Source: Lingula anatina (Eukaryota; Brachiopoda; Lingulata; Lingulida; Lingulidae). Taken from it: a stretch of 64,000 nucleotides of DNA. The position numbers were made by a program, and so were the translations under genes. The notes under the pieces were generated by a model. It ran no database searches. It was given only the letters and a program-made list of their open reading frames with translations, and was not told the DNA's origin. The stretch is taken from positions 116,423-180,422 of the forward strand of contig NW_019775475.1 in assembly GCF_001039355.2 (NCBI RefSeq), in the 5' to 3' direction. This document shows positions 21,503-34,211 of the stretch, piece after piece (the stretch's first letter is position 1; each line of letters starts with the position of its first letter).

Positions 21503-22877
21503 ACCTTTAATTAAAGAGGACAAAACATGTTACCTGCATACACGTATCTTACACATGGCCTTCTGAGGGGTTAGAATAATATATTGTGTTAATGAACAAA
21601 ACTTATTTATTAAAAATATTTATAAAAGAAAAAAGTAAAATTAAATAAATAAAATAAAGATATTAATAAAGAAAAGCGTTATGTTAGTTAAAATCTAAAA
21701 GCTTCAAAAGTTAATAAGAATATACATAAAATTTACTTTCAATTTTTTTAAAATATATATTTTTCATGTATCCAAATCTTTTGAGATTTTTATATAGGAC
21801 AGTGCCATTAGTTCATAGGTAACTAAAGAATTAACTAAACAAATAAGGTCCTGCATCGCCTTAAAGAACATGTGGTTGAAATGACCTTGTTTTGCAAAAT
21901 GTTAGAAGATTAAGAAGATCAATTAAATTACTGCCTTTAAACATGCTTGACTGTGCAGTAGGCATCCTTCGCAATGTTCTCTATGCCAAAGCAGTATTCA
22001 CGCAAAAGACATTATTTCAAATGTAAAACATACCAAATATCAAAGATGATAGTTCAATTAAATCGCATGTCTCTTAATTGTTCTAGTCTTGACTGTTTGC
22101 TGCAAATAAATGAATTTCACTAGTGTGTTGATTATTTTTTCATCCGACGGAATATACCTGTATAAAAAGATTTTAATACGTTGTTTCAGTTAAAAGTACA
22201 CATAATCATGAAGTGGGACACCTGGAAAAAGGGTATTAACAGTTATGACATATGCTTGTTTTCGGACAGCAAAAAGTGACAAAAACATTGTCCTAAAGTA
22301 AAAACATTTTCTTTCTTTGAAATTGAGCAAGATGCACACCGTTTAGGAATGGGGTTGCAAATGAGAATGCTACCAAAATGTGGCAGTTTAAAAATGAGTA
22401 AACGTTTTAGTCATCCAGTAAAATTAAAATGAGAACTCTGTATAGAGCTGACACTGGAGACTATTTTTGGCAGTATGCCAATAAATGAGGTGACCAGTCC
22501 ATCCAGTTCATTATTTAAAGGTCTCATGTTGAGACAGCGACGTCGGTCAGTTGCTATTGTGAATTCCAGTATCAGAGTTTTTCATCGTTCTCATGTCACA
22601 GGTTAGTTAAAATTTGACACTGTTTTCCCAGCCTGTTGTTTTTCTAAATCGAAAACAAATATAATGGTATACTACTGAAAGATCTGATTACATAATTAAC
22701 GTCTATTTTAAAAGATGAAAGAGGAAAGATGGTATTATTATAAACGGGTTTCAAAAAAAGAAAAAAAAACTATATTAACTTACTTTCTAGTGGATTACTC
22801 CAGTCCCCTTGGCCGATGGAATACCATGCCTGACTCAGAATTATGATTACTTTGATGAATCTGCTCTCCATCCACAT
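16171..22877 (-). CDS. MAM-family gene B: signal peptide, two MAM domains, Thr-rich stalk, hydrophobic tail (about 463 aa)
   Basis: Ten exons in consistent phase: 22784-22877, 21210-21347, 20673-20845, 19961-20101, 19587-19683, 18502-18624, 18235-18333, 17674-17808, 17166-17342 and 16171-16385; sum 1392 bases, 463 residues. Residues 1 to about 23 are a signal peptide (MWMESRFIKVIIILSQAWYS). MAM1 spans about 33-214: FHCDFEESDCG, HFMYLKEDD, YCISFYYYMHG, IWKNWPP and ITVDEISVTVGLC are typical landmarks. MAM2 spans about 215-392: LFCDFDDGHCGYY, GGRFSFDC, DFPWC or its Gly variant, PIPRGVYQIQFKATC. A TTT-rich stalk follows, then a weak hydrophobic segment (YTIAALCVLVLAERFIWRGV) to the stop: either a GPI signal or a short membrane anchor. 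It lies between genes A and C in the same orientation. Exons 4-10 nearly equal those of A; exons 1-2 do not. The exon 8 Asp seen in A is Gly here. The start was set by the signal peptide and by agreement with gene C. Confidence 0.85.
19029..19305. mobile_element. Fold-back MITE with AATAC target duplication (copy 2)
   Basis: Paralogue of 7327-7603 in intron 5 of gene B, with the same flanking AATAC. Its presence in both copies shows that it was inserted before the segmental duplication. Confidence 0.8.
19685..19740. repeat. (TATAA)11 microsatellite at the exon 5 acceptor of gene B
   Basis: Eleven units plus one base, one unit more than the gene A copy. It ends at the acceptor AG of exon 5 (exon begins at 19683 on the minus strand). 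Confidence 0.9.
21419..21501. repeat. Palindromic (AAT)n(ATT)n microsatellite
   Basis: A run of AAT units switches in the middle to ATT units, so the whole tract can fold back on itself. It lies in intron 1 of gene B, which is unusually AT-rich and has no counterpart in gene A. Confidence 0.9.
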
Positions 22878-23397
22878 TCTTTCTTTGTAAAACAAATCCT
22901 GTTGAGAAGTTGTCTCCAGTCGCTGTGCAGACGAATACGCCTCTTTAGTTGCTCAAACAGGTGCGAGAATTTTAATATACTTCAATAACATTGCCTCGGG
23001 CACCTATTCCCTAATGGTTTTACGTAATGAGTCTTGATTACGTCTAATTAAGAACAATGTAATCTCTGCCTAAAACCTAGATACGCTGTCGCCCAAAATG
23101 GTTGGTACACCTTCGGATTCTACCAATGTTTACAGAATGGTCCATGGAAGAATTGTTTGTTGTAACATGAAAGTTGATAAATTGGCAAGTAGGCAGTATC
23201 TAACTACTTCTCAAAGTTGACAGAATCTACCACATGTGCACTTCTACAAAACTAAAAAAAGCTGCGTTTTATCCCGCCACGCCATTGAATGAAGCTTCCT
23301 TGATAATAGCCATGGAGTAAGAGTAGGGGGATATTTAGATATAACATGACTGATAATTATGTGTAGCCGAGTACAAAGACAAAGTCCTTGGAAAAAT

Positions 23398-23580
23398 ATC
23401 AGGCCTGCTGCAAAATTGCAGGGAATTTGCAGCAAATTTGCTGCGACATTGCTGCAAACTGCAATTCCTTCTTGCACATTTGTAGCCATTTTGCTCCAAT
23501 AAGGCTGCAAATTAGCAGCAATAAAAATTTTCTTGCTAACGCCTGCAAACTCGCAGCCGCAAAGTTCTTCATTTGCTAAG
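23398..23580. repeat. Repeat built of GCTGCAAA and its complement
   Basis: TTTGCAGC and GCTGCAAA occur about ten times in both orientations within 180 bases (for example AATTTGCAGCAAATTTGCTG). It looks like a small fold-back element with internal short repeats. Confidence 0.5.
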
Positions 23581-25870
23581 GGAGATTATGCTATGAATCA
23601 GCTTTTTTATTACAGGCAGTGTATAAGCACATGCGAGAGTGACTGGTGAATGATTGAGAAATGATTGACGAATGACACGTATCAGAACTAGCGCGTGGGA
23701 TACAATACAGTATGTGGGAAATTGGTGACAACTTATCACCCAGCTATAAATTTAAGTACCAGACTGATGTGAACATGGCAACACTTGGAACCATACGGCA
23801 CCGGTCTAGTACCTTGTGATTGTACAGATGAATAAAAAGATGGCTTATTTCACTGTTGTGGCCGCCGTAGTCAAATGTGTGTTCTTCCTGGGGGATCACT
23901 TGTTGGCTGAGGATGTTAAGGACAACAAGACCGGAGGTGGCGTTTTTATATTTGGGAGCCAGATTCCTCAACTGAGTTAAGCTCCTTTGGAGGAAAACGT
24001 CAAAATCGCCAGATTTCACACAGATCACATGGCAACTGATGGCCATAGGGAGGGTTTTTTTTTTTAATTAACAATGTTTTTATCCTCAATAAATAAAGTT
24101 TAACCAAAAAGTATAAATGTATATACTATAATTGTCAATAAGAATCATGCTCTGATCACGGAGCTGTTAATTTGAGGCTAAAATAAAAGCCAAAAAAGGC
24201 AGCTCTCTGGTACACAAAATTTCAAGGGCACCTTAAGATTGTGCAAGCAGTAGTTGCCATGATTCAAGCATAATTAACATGTAATACATGGAGTACCTAT
24301 CATTTTAGCAACACTGTACATTTTAGAGAACCGGGATCTTTCGGCGCACCAATATTTTACAGTCGTTTTGGTTAATGAAAAAGTAAATGTATGGCTGCTG
24401 GCAGTACTCCTGAATGGTGCTTATTTATACATTCCCAAAATTTGTCAGCGCAGTTAAGCAGTTTGCAATGCATTTGTATTTCTAGCTAATGTCCACATCA
24501 TGTATATTCGAATTTGTCCAGAAATTATAGGGACACAAGGTATCGTAGTAATCATTCAAAAGGACACCGAGATAAGCAATGATCTCAATAGAGTGCGGGC
24601 ACTGCGATCGAGTTAAATATAGGGACAGGCTGAGAGGAATGCGAATAATGCCCTAAATTATATATGCACAATCCAAGACTGTGGTTAGGCGATGATCTAT
24701 TAGTAGATAGATATATAGGTTCTTGAGCTGGCCAAGAGGAGGGAATTTTTGTTTCTACAAGGATTACCCTTTTCGGCAGCATAGGCCCTTCTTTAGACAA
24801 CTTGGAATTTAAGTGAGTTATAACTAACGGAGCAGACGATGGAATACTACTTTCAAAGCAGCCAGACTGTTATCCCTCCCACACGGCTGCTGTGCTGTAC
24901 TGCTGAGCAAAAAAAAAAAAAAAAAAAAAAAAATCCGATCAAGCGTGTTACTTCTGTAACTCAAGCTTAGCGTTTTGCTTCAACCCTTTTAGCGCGTCTC
25001 CATGTGCCCAAGGTGCTAATAGTGGCACACGATTCGAGTATTTTTTTCTTTCTCTCTTTTTTCTATGTAAGATAGTATGACGTTAGCTAGACGGATAATG
25101 CAAAAGCGATTATGGTCGAAAAGTGTGGAGAAAACCAATTTTTGTATGAGAACTGCACCTGATGCAGGTTTTCGAATAGCATTAAGATTTTTTTTCAGAC
25201 GTAAAAACAAAATTAAAAAATAACAAAAAAGGCGTTTGCGGATATTATTGTATTAAAGTTGGTTGGCTTAAAATGTTCGTTTGTATGTACTAGTGCCATT
25301 TGTCTGGCCCAAGAAAAAACCACGTATGCTATTTTTATCAAGTGAATGTAATATCATCATTAACCGTAACATAATTGAGGCAATGTTCATATGCTCAAAT
25401 GTTTTTTAACATTATCATACTACCAAATTAAAGGTAGACTCCAAGAGGAGCCATGCTCACAGTTAAGTCGTTAACATGAAGCAGCAATTAAAAAGAACAA
25501 TCGCACACTGGTACATTGTGATTATTCATTGCTTTCAGGTGCTTACATACTCTATGCCACTAGCATCTACAAACCTCACGAACACATTATATGACAATCT
25601 TCAGGATCGATTTGTGGTCGCAGGCGAGATAAAACTACATCAGTATGCCTGGAGTCACTGTTCATTTCAAAACAGATTCAGAAGGATTTGTTAGCGTCTA
25701 GTCGGCGTCTCTAGCACCACAATTAACGTACACATGTGATTCAAACTTTGAGATAAAATAGAAAGTCTGCACGGAGACCTAAGGAAGGTTATGACGACTT
25801 GCAAGTGTGACATGCAACTATTAAATCTGTTGGCATTTACGAATTTCACTTCAAGGGCCTCTTTTGCGTG

Positions 25871-26040
25871 TTAAATGATTTAAAGATACACTTATTCTAA
25901 CTAATTAAATGGTTTAAAAATACATGCATTGTAACTGATTAAATAATTCAAGGATAAGCGCATTGTAACTGATTAAATGATTTATAGATACACGCACTGT
26001 AAATTACTAAATGATTTAATAATACTCACGCATTGCAACT
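25871..26040. repeat. Approximately 34-bp tandem repeat downstream of gene C
   Basis: Five imperfect units based on ATTAAATGATTTAAAGATAC plus GCATTGTAACTG. It ends about 115 bases beyond the gene C stop codon and may lie in its 3' UTR. Confidence 0.7.
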
Positions 26041-26154
26041 TAAATCTTAAAATATAAACATTTTAAATATTATTATATTATTAAATATTTAATATAATTA
26101 AATATTATATGCACTGGCAAAGTAGACATCCTACCATACTAGTTTTTCAAGCAC

Positions 26155-29100
26155 TTAAGGAACTAGTAAACAGGCCAGCACAAATAGTACAGTGATGATA
26201 TAAGAATTCCTGAAACCTTCTCTTCCGTTCGCATGTACGAAGAAGTCCTCAAACGGACGCGTCTTCACAGTCGTGGTGGTTGTGGATTCTGTGTCCGTTT
26301 TGGTTTTTAGGGAGCTTTTCGTCGTGGAGGTCATAGCTGTAAATATGAAAGCTATATTTTAAAAATAATTGAAAGTATGGTAAAATCCGTGTACGCTATC
26401 ACATTCATGGCGGTAACTGATAGATGCCAAATTATGAATAAAGGGAATAAACACTTACTGCATGCCACAATTAATTCAAGGAAAAATTAAATCTAAAATG
26501 AAGTACATATAAGACAAAATCATTACTGGAAAGACTTAGGTTGTGTTTTTATAATCCGTTTATGGATGTGAGTTTCAGTGGTCACCGGAAACTTTCCTTC
26601 ATCCAATCGATATACCTTTGCCTTAATTTTCTAGGTCAGTAAAGAGGTGGGTATTTGGTGACCTCTGCAAGCCAGGCTGTGTATCATGCATTGATATTTA
26701 CAATAAATAAATAAATAAATAAAAACATGCGTATGTTTGTGCTTACAATCATGTATAGCTGCACAGGTCTTTTGAACGACAGTGATTTCGTCGACGGCCA
26801 AACGTTTTGACAAAGTATCTACAAATTCCAAGGTTGGGCATGTGGCCTGGAACTGAATTTGGTACACGCCCCTTGGGATGGGTATCTCAAATAAAGTGTA
26901 AATATTACTTTGATGTTGCGGCGTACTCCCTGGTTAATAATAATAATAATAATAATAATAATGATAACAATAATAATACGTGAGCGAAAACAACTGAATA
27001 ATGAAGGTATTTTATACGAGCATTCACATTGGTCGTGTGATATTTTCAATAATAAAAATGTAATCTCTTGAGAAGGCCACTCTCTGAATTATGCAATATC
27101 AAAAAATTTTTTACTAAGGACAAGTGTCTTGAAGAAGAAATTGGTATATAATTCTAACTGAATATTGTGCTAATGTCCTTATACAGATTTTTTTAAATTT
27201 GGAACTATTTAACGATTCAGTGCATAAATTTGGAAACACTAAGGAATTTTATTATGTTTTAAACAGATGGTAAGATCAATGCAGCCGAATCAAATCTTTT
27301 CAAACACAGCACTCGTTTCATTGGTTTGCAAAACGAACCTTTATACGTCAATAATAATTTGCTGACATCATCAGCTATGGCAAACAGTTTCACTTGGACT
27401 TGATCTGTGTCTAACGTCATCCTAAACTGCATACACCATGGAAAATCTTCGGATATATGTAAACGACCTAAGTGAACACACATAACTACTAGAATTAATA
27501 CCATAAGAGTTTATCTTTTCTTTATTTACAAGGGCAATGACAAGCTTTACCCCTCCATTGCTAGACGCCACATCTTACTGATGAAGGAGTCCCAAGGACA
27601 TTTATATTAAATATAAAAAGTCTCTGAAAAGCTATAAAAAAGGTTTGTTTGTGAGAAACAAACACAAAAATAAATTATCTAACAGTTTACGAAACATATA
27701 AACGTGCTTTAAAATATAAGTAATAAAATCAATGGTTTAAGATAATACAATTGGCAATCATTAGTCGATTGACGAGACCAAACTGGAAAAGAGAAAGGAT
27801 AGACTTGGTAAGATGCCACTGCCAACATGCATGAATTTAGAAAAATGTGCATCTGTATATATGTATGTATGTGTATAAATTAAATGTCAAGATGGGTCCA
27901 GGTGGGCAACAACGTACAGTTTACCTGTATACGTATCATTAATGGCATACGGTAGACTTCTGATATAACCCGATCCACCAAAAGGGAGTAGCGTGCAGTC
28001 GTACGAAAATCTTCCGCCCTGTCCTAACAACGGGAAAAAATTAATTTGACAAAAGGACAACGCAAATCGAAAAAAAAAAACACAAAAATACAACGAATAT
28101 GGAAACTAAAAAATGCGAAAATGTGTTTCTTTCTCCAGATGGCCATCCAAGCGCCAAGTTACTCAGGCAACCACCAGGTCATTCATTCAACCAGTTGGTC
28201 AGCCAATCCAGTCGTGGGTCAGCCAGTCAATAACAAAGTCATTCATTCAACCAGTTAGTCAGCCAACCATGCCGTAATTTAGCCAGCCAATAACAGTCAT
28301 GCATTCAACCAGTTAGTCAACCAGCCAATCCGTTACCCAGGCATCTGGTCAATAACACAGTCAATCAGACAGTCAGCCAGATAGTCAGCCAGTCAAGCTG
28401 ACATTACGTTAGCATCCACTCTTGGTGCATGTTGATTGTGACTGGTCTACCTGAATAATCCGTTCGCGGGAAATAATAAGTAGAAGTTGTAATGTACGCC
28501 CAAGCTCGGAGAGTAATTTCTTTCTGGTAGTATCCACAGTAACCATCATCAAAATCGCAAGACAGCTCTGAAAATGTTAGAATTTGGAACATTAATGGCG
28601 CCGAAAAGATGACGTTGACTATACAGTGTAAGGTACTGTCAATTAACTACACACAATGGACAATTAATAGAAGTGTCATCCCCCGAATCAGAGTAATCAA
28701 ATAATAATCAAGTAATTAATAATCAAAGTAGGCAGATCTTGAGTAGTTATAATGCCTGGTCTACATTTTGTGGGGTTTTTTTTTTGTGAAATTTGATGTT
28801 AATAAAAAGATACCAGGAGCATATCATTCCACAGTCATTTATCTCTCCCAAAGTATTGGTTCAGTAGGGGTGACACTTTTATTGTCCATTTTGTGTAGGC
28901 CGTCTCAGTGCGACACAAAAATTTCAACGTCGTTACTATGAATCGCAAGTTCGCCAGTGAAATGAACTAAAACAATGTCTTCAGTGTAAAAAAGGACATT
29001 TAAGGAAAAGCTTTAATTCATGACCTAATCAGATCCCTTTTTTGTCGTAAATCGAGTCATCAAATCGAGCAGTTACCATTATGAGTAGTACGAGATCAAG

Positions 29101-32100
29101 GAATTTACATTTTTTTACTTTAACTTACTGACCTTGTAATCATATTTAATTAAATAATCCAGTTGATAGGCATCAGTAAAAAACTACGGCTTGCCCAAAT
29201 ATAATGGAAATCAGTACTTATGCCCATAAAACAAACACAATGTATGGTTTTTGACCACTCACCGTTAGAACAGAATCCAGTTGTTACCGAGACTTCATCT
29301 ATAACTACAATATATTTTTCGTCAGTGGCGTCGCCGTTTATCCGACCTTCAAAAAGTATCTATAATCAAGGTCGTAATATTATATTATATTCTGTGGAAG
29401 CAAGTAAGAATAACCTTGCAATATTATCCATATATATGTAATATATCTATACATGTTATCAATATACTGAGTATGCATTGTGACAGATGAGAGACAGAGG
29501 AGTGGAAATGCTTACCAATTCGTTGCAAATGCTTTTCAATCCGTTGTTAAATGGTTATGGTTTCATTAGCCCAAAATTAAAGGATTATAGTTAATTCAAC
29601 TAAATAAAAATTGGAGAGTTATTAAGAAGAATAAACCTGTTTGGAGCCGTGTAATTAGAACGTTGTTTTTGTATCAGGCAAGAGTGGAAAATATCGACGA
29701 TGTATGAGGTTCTGGTTGATTGGTTGATTTCACAATCAAAAAGTATTTGTGAGCTCTACAAACACATGGTGTATCTGGACATGCATTGTTATGTATGTTG
29801 TTTTAGAATATGGAACTTGTCTTTAAATAGACTACCTAATAATAAGAAATTTATAGATTACATGTACGCAAAAGATGCTGGCACGAAACAAGTGACACGT
29901 GATCAGTTCGGAGAGATTAGAGAATAAGTACCGTTGAACTCCCTTGAATTTGTATGGTGAATAAAGTATTCAAGCTCCACCTCATCGTCATCACTATAAC
30001 GCAACTTATTTTCATGATATTTGAAAAGATAGATTCAGGTCAAGATGTGTAAGTTTTATACTACAAAAATTAAACACTAAAAAAACTAGCCCCTTAATTC
30101 CCGATTAGACACTGAATAAATTCGCCGCGAAGTTACGCAACAAGCATTCAAGTGGGTCGGCCATATTTGATCCGCGGATCTGTTAGTCCGCTGTTCTGTA
30201 TGCACTTTATCTACATCAGAGTCCTTATTCAAATAAACCCCTCAAGATGGCAGCGAAAAGAAAGAAAGAAGCTCAACATGATAAAGAGCAGAACCAACAC
30301 TCGAGAGAAGGAATAAAAATTAAACGAAAAAAAAAACGCATCGAAAACACGAACCTGGAACGGACTGGAAAGAGAGGTGTTTATTCCAGACGGCGGCCAG
30401 TTTTTCCAAATTCTGATGTAACGTCCCGTATCGGCGCCAGCAGCCACTGAGGTAAACCCGGTGTCATTCAACAGAACAGAAGAGGAACCATCGGCCTGAA
30501 ATGAATGTGAACGTATATGTAAGTATCACTCAAATCGCCAGGTAGTTCAAGATCGTCACTTTGAAAAGGGTTGAGGGAAGTTGCAGAAATCTTACGATTC
30601 TTCTACTATACGCATATTGTAAACCATTCAATAATGTGAAAATTAAGAGTATACTTTCACTAGGAAGGGAAAACCCAGCAAAAACATAACGTTTTTAACG
30701 ATACCATATCGTTATTATAACGTTTTTTTTTTTTTTTTTTTTTTTTTTTTGGGGGGGGTATGTAATCGTTATGGTAACGTTATAAAAAAACTTTCAGTGT
30801 CTGCTGGGAAAGACGTGAACACTCTCAGCTAACCACTAATTAACTTACCATTAATGCATAAACTGTCAAATTTATATGATTACGGATGCCATGCATGTAG
30901 TAGTAAAACTGAATGCAGTAATGTTCGGCATCTCTACCGATCCACGGAGTGACCGCTTTGCCGGAAACAATTCTCCCTGCATTGGCGAGATGATCGTCTT
31001 CCCTGAGATACATCAAATGCCCTGAAAATACAGCACTTACCAGATTTTATAAAGCTAATTCAGGATTAAAATATCTATAAGAATAAGTTGTTCATATTTT
31101 ATTTACTTGTAGCTGAAATAATGTAATTAGCAATAAATTATTCTGAAGTGAATTTCCTTTAGACAATGGAAATATTTAAACTCTAAGGACCAATGACATT
31201 GTATTTTGATTTCAGTGGTATCAAATAATATTTCAAAAAGTAGAGTCAAATCTGGATTGCTTATTTCTGTTAAGACCCTCCTCTACTGAGCATTTTCGTA
31301 ATTTAGCAATTAGGCCTACATTTAATTTGTCGAGTTACAGACGGAGCGCTGTCAGAGATTTATCTAACAAGGGGAGACTGGGATTCAACGAACTGCTGCC
31401 ACAACAGTTTCAAAGGACGGGGTCTTAAACACTTTCACACGACATTTGCTATCCGCCCTTTTTTAAAGGAGAATTGCATGCGTCCTCATGAACTTAAATC
31501 GTTTAACGTGTTGATCATCTGGGGTTGTGCACCAAATCTCACATGGTTTTCCCGATCCTTTCTTCTTCCTGTCATGGCCAGGACCCTTTAAAAAGCACCC
31601 GTTTAATTTCAGCGCAGCATGTACTTGATTGCAAACCCCTGTAACCGTGTAATTCCCGTCTATAATCAGAGATAAATTTAATCTTTGCGGTATTTCCGGC
31701 GAAATCTAACTATCTTAGCTGTGCCCGCACTTAAATTACATAATTTTTGTTTTATTACTAACTTGATAACTTTTAACCTTTGAGGCTTAAAATAGTAAAG
31801 TTCTAAACGAACCACGGTATTTAGGCATATAAACGTCTTATAGATCTAACGCTAAACATCTCATAGATCTAACGCTAAACATCTCATAGATCTAACGAAT
31901 TACTGACCGACAGAACTGTAATTTTAAGTTTTTTATGGACTTTATTGGGAATAGATATTTTGAAAATATGGCATTAAAAATTTTAGGCACATACAAACTT
32001 TACCAAGAGAACAATTCATGGGTGGGTAAATTACGTCTCAGAACAGTGTCAAGGTTGCCAAAAAGAGCGTCTACCTATGCTGGTAAGAGACAAAACGTGT

Positions 32101-33484
32101 TTTCTTAAATTTTCCCGAAACCTGTTTTACACTTACCGTCTCTGGATTGGGTTGTGACGTCGAACTGTGGATAGGGGCAACAAGCAGCCCGGCGAGCCAC
32201 GAACCATGTATCATGCGTATCTTCGGTGATCCATGTAAAACCGCAGTCATTTTCCTCAAAGTCACAATGAAAACCTATAAAACCGGTGGCAATAATATAA
32301 CAAGTCGAAGGTCCCAACCTTATCTGAATCTGCGTCAAAAATGGTCTCGGTTTGCAAAATGTATGACTACTGAGAGGCAGATTAAGTCTGCAACTCATAG
32401 ATTTGCTTGGCTACGCCAATTTACAACTGTATTTTAGTCTCATTTCACTTAAACCCCCTTTACACGGCGTCCTTTCTGCGTCTTTTGTGCGACAATGAAA
32501 CTGGTACAATGTACCTGATGTAAGATCGCCAAGTGACATGGATTCATCTGTATATAAGAACTGTTCATGAAAAAGAGCGGAAACAAGTTAACAATTAAGT
32601 TTTAAGAAAAATGTCCTAAAAACACTAAAGTCGATGTCATATTCAGCAAGATAAATTTCTGTTTTGGAAACGAATGTGAATTTTGTTATTTTAATAAAAA
32701 TATGTTTACAACACGCGTTAAAAAAGAGGTATTCTTCTTGTTTTGAAAATGCAAGGAAAATATTTTTCTGAAAAGTGTCTGTACAATTCAAATGTAAGAC
32801 AAAAAAAATTTCACAATTGGTGGAACGAACTTTGAAATACATTTTAGTGTACTGGTACAGTAGACAACTATTACAAACGCTGTAAAATTACAGCCTTCGG
32901 CTCAAATTATTTTTACCTTTTTATTTTTCCTATAAATATTTCATCATCTTTTGTATGTTTGGGTATTTTTGTGATTTTCTTGAAGAAATGTTAAATGTTC
33001 ATGTATATATGGTTCGTTTTTTTGGTAATACATGATGTAACTTCAAACAAATTTCCAGTTATCTGGTACATTGAAAACCTACCTTTCTTGTTTTTTGATC
33101 AAGCCTATAAATTCAGAGTTAATTGTCGAAACATGCATAATCTTAGAAACGGTTACTTGTTATTGTTTCATTGGTTCCAGCTTTTATGTTGAATAAAATG
33201 TACTTCGTTTCATGTAGTCTGCATTTATCAATTTATATTATATTCTAGTACCTTAAATTTAGAAATCCAGTCTATAATTTTTAAAAAATTAAATATAAAA
33301 ATCTGATTAAAATCATACATCGAGTTTAATTTCTATTGAAATATGAATTGTTAAAAATAAGTTTCAGATAAAAAATAATATTTGACTCACTTTCTAAAGG
33401 GTTGTCCAAATCACCTTGGCCGAAGGAACGCCATATCAGACTCAGAGAAATGAATCCTACGACCAAGCTACGGATCATCCACAT
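26155..33484 (-). CDS. MAM-family gene C: signal peptide, two MAM domains, Thr-rich stalk, short hydrophobic tail (about 450 aa)
   Basis: Ten exons in frame: 33391-33484, 32137-32274, 30849-31021, 30355-30495, 29263-29359, 28451-28567, 27925-28023, 27339-27467, 26747-26929 and 26155-26336; sum 1353 bases, 450 residues. The signal peptide is MWMIRSLVVGFISLSLIWRS. MAM1 (about 33-214) shows FHCDFEENDCG, HLMYLREDD, YCIQFYYYMHG, IRIWKNWPP and VVIDEVSVTTGFC. MAM2 (about 215-390) shows LSCDFDDGYCGYYQ, GGRFSYDC, EDFPWCMQF and PIPRGVYQIQFQATCP. Exon 10 encodes a Ser/Thr-rich stalk and ends in about 14 hydrophobic residues (ITVLFVLACLLVP) with no cytoplasmic tail. This looks like a GPI-attachment signal (inference). 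The gene is intact and is the most diverged of the array. Its intron lengths and repeats are unlike A and B, so it is an older paralogue. It is probably a cell-surface adhesion or recognition protein; the ligand is unknown. Confidence 0.85.
28178..28398. repeat. Approximately 60-bp tandem repeat in intron 6 of gene C
   Basis: About three and a half units starting GTCATTCATTCAACCAGTTG and containing several GTCAGCCA motifs, decaying to a run of GTCAGCCAG near the end. Confidence 0.75.
30098..30210. mobile_element. Truncated copy of the 'ATATTTGA' palindromic element in intron 4 of gene C
   Basis: Matches the right part of 2868-3030: TAGACACTGAATA, then CAAGTGGGTCGGCCATATTT and GATCTGTTAGTCCG. 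The left arm is missing. Confidence 0.55.
30674..30808. mobile_element. Fold-back element with AACGTT-type arms and an internal T/G run
   Basis: The ends CCCAGCAAAAACATAACGTT and CTTTCAGTGTCTGCTGGG, with inner ATAACGTT and AACGTTAT, are inverted repeats. The centre is about 30 T followed by a G-run. It lies in intron 3 of gene C and is distantly similar to 1855-1946. Confidence 0.5.
31831..31899. repeat. 23-bp unit repeated three times
   Basis: AAACATCTCATAGATCTAACGCT and close variants follow each other three times in intron 2 of gene C. Confidence 0.85.
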
Positions 33485-34211
33485 TCTTGCGCTTCTTCTG
33501 GGATCAGTACTTTGGAAACTGCCGTAACTGGCCACACCTTTACTTTTAAATATCGCCGTTAATCAAAACAATTATGCTCGTATCAATTTGCATGTTTTAT
33601 TAGCGTTGTCCCTAATTCCTCTCTGCCTCAGAAGACACCTGAGTCCTCATGGGGCGCCAGAGGCGGCGTCACTCTTTGGTGAGAACAATGGACACATCGT
33701 GTGATTAATGGAACTGAACGGTGTCCCCAGGACAAGAAACCCGTGCACAAAGACAATAGATTCTTTTGATCTTTAGAGGTAGAGGGAACTTAACATTGCT
33801 CTTCATGGAAAGCAACCACCGGCAGCACCTTAGGGAGAATTTAGTCAACAAGTAAATTTATTTTTCTCTTTATTTTTAGATGTAAAACAAACCGAAAAGA
33901 ACATTGCGCAAAGTAATTGACCTAAATATACGTGTTTGCGTGCTAACGCTATTGTTCTCTCGTGAGGATATCACCATCGTCAAAAATTTTCAAGTAAATT
34001 AGGGTTCATTTACAAAGATGAAAAAACCAGAGTTCAAATTTTCATATCGTTATTATTACACTGTCAATATTATGGGATATAAGGAACGACACGCGGTTGG
34101 TAAACATCTAACATAAAGAGATAATAAGAAAGACATTAAAAAAACAGTATCATTTATTGCATATAAATATTTTATATGCATAGTGTCACTACTGAAGCAC
34201 CTATGCGTCCC

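Larger units (their letters stand above)
22878..26154. other. Spacer between gene B and gene C
   Basis: No clear gene. It contains a GCTGCAAA-rich repeat (23398-23580), an A-run (about 24909-24933), a segment homologous to the A and B spacers (TAATGCAAAAGCGATTATGG near 25096 and the stretch 25615-25730), and an approximately 34-bp tandem repeat (25871-26040). An open frame of 100 codons at 23744-24046 on the minus strand has no recognisable family. Confidence 0.6.

Noticed and set aside
23744-24046. 100-codon minus-strand frame in the B-C spacer
   Set aside because: No family features, no clear promoter or splice signals, and the other frames show similarly plausible peptides broken by stops. 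It may be a degraded repeat.
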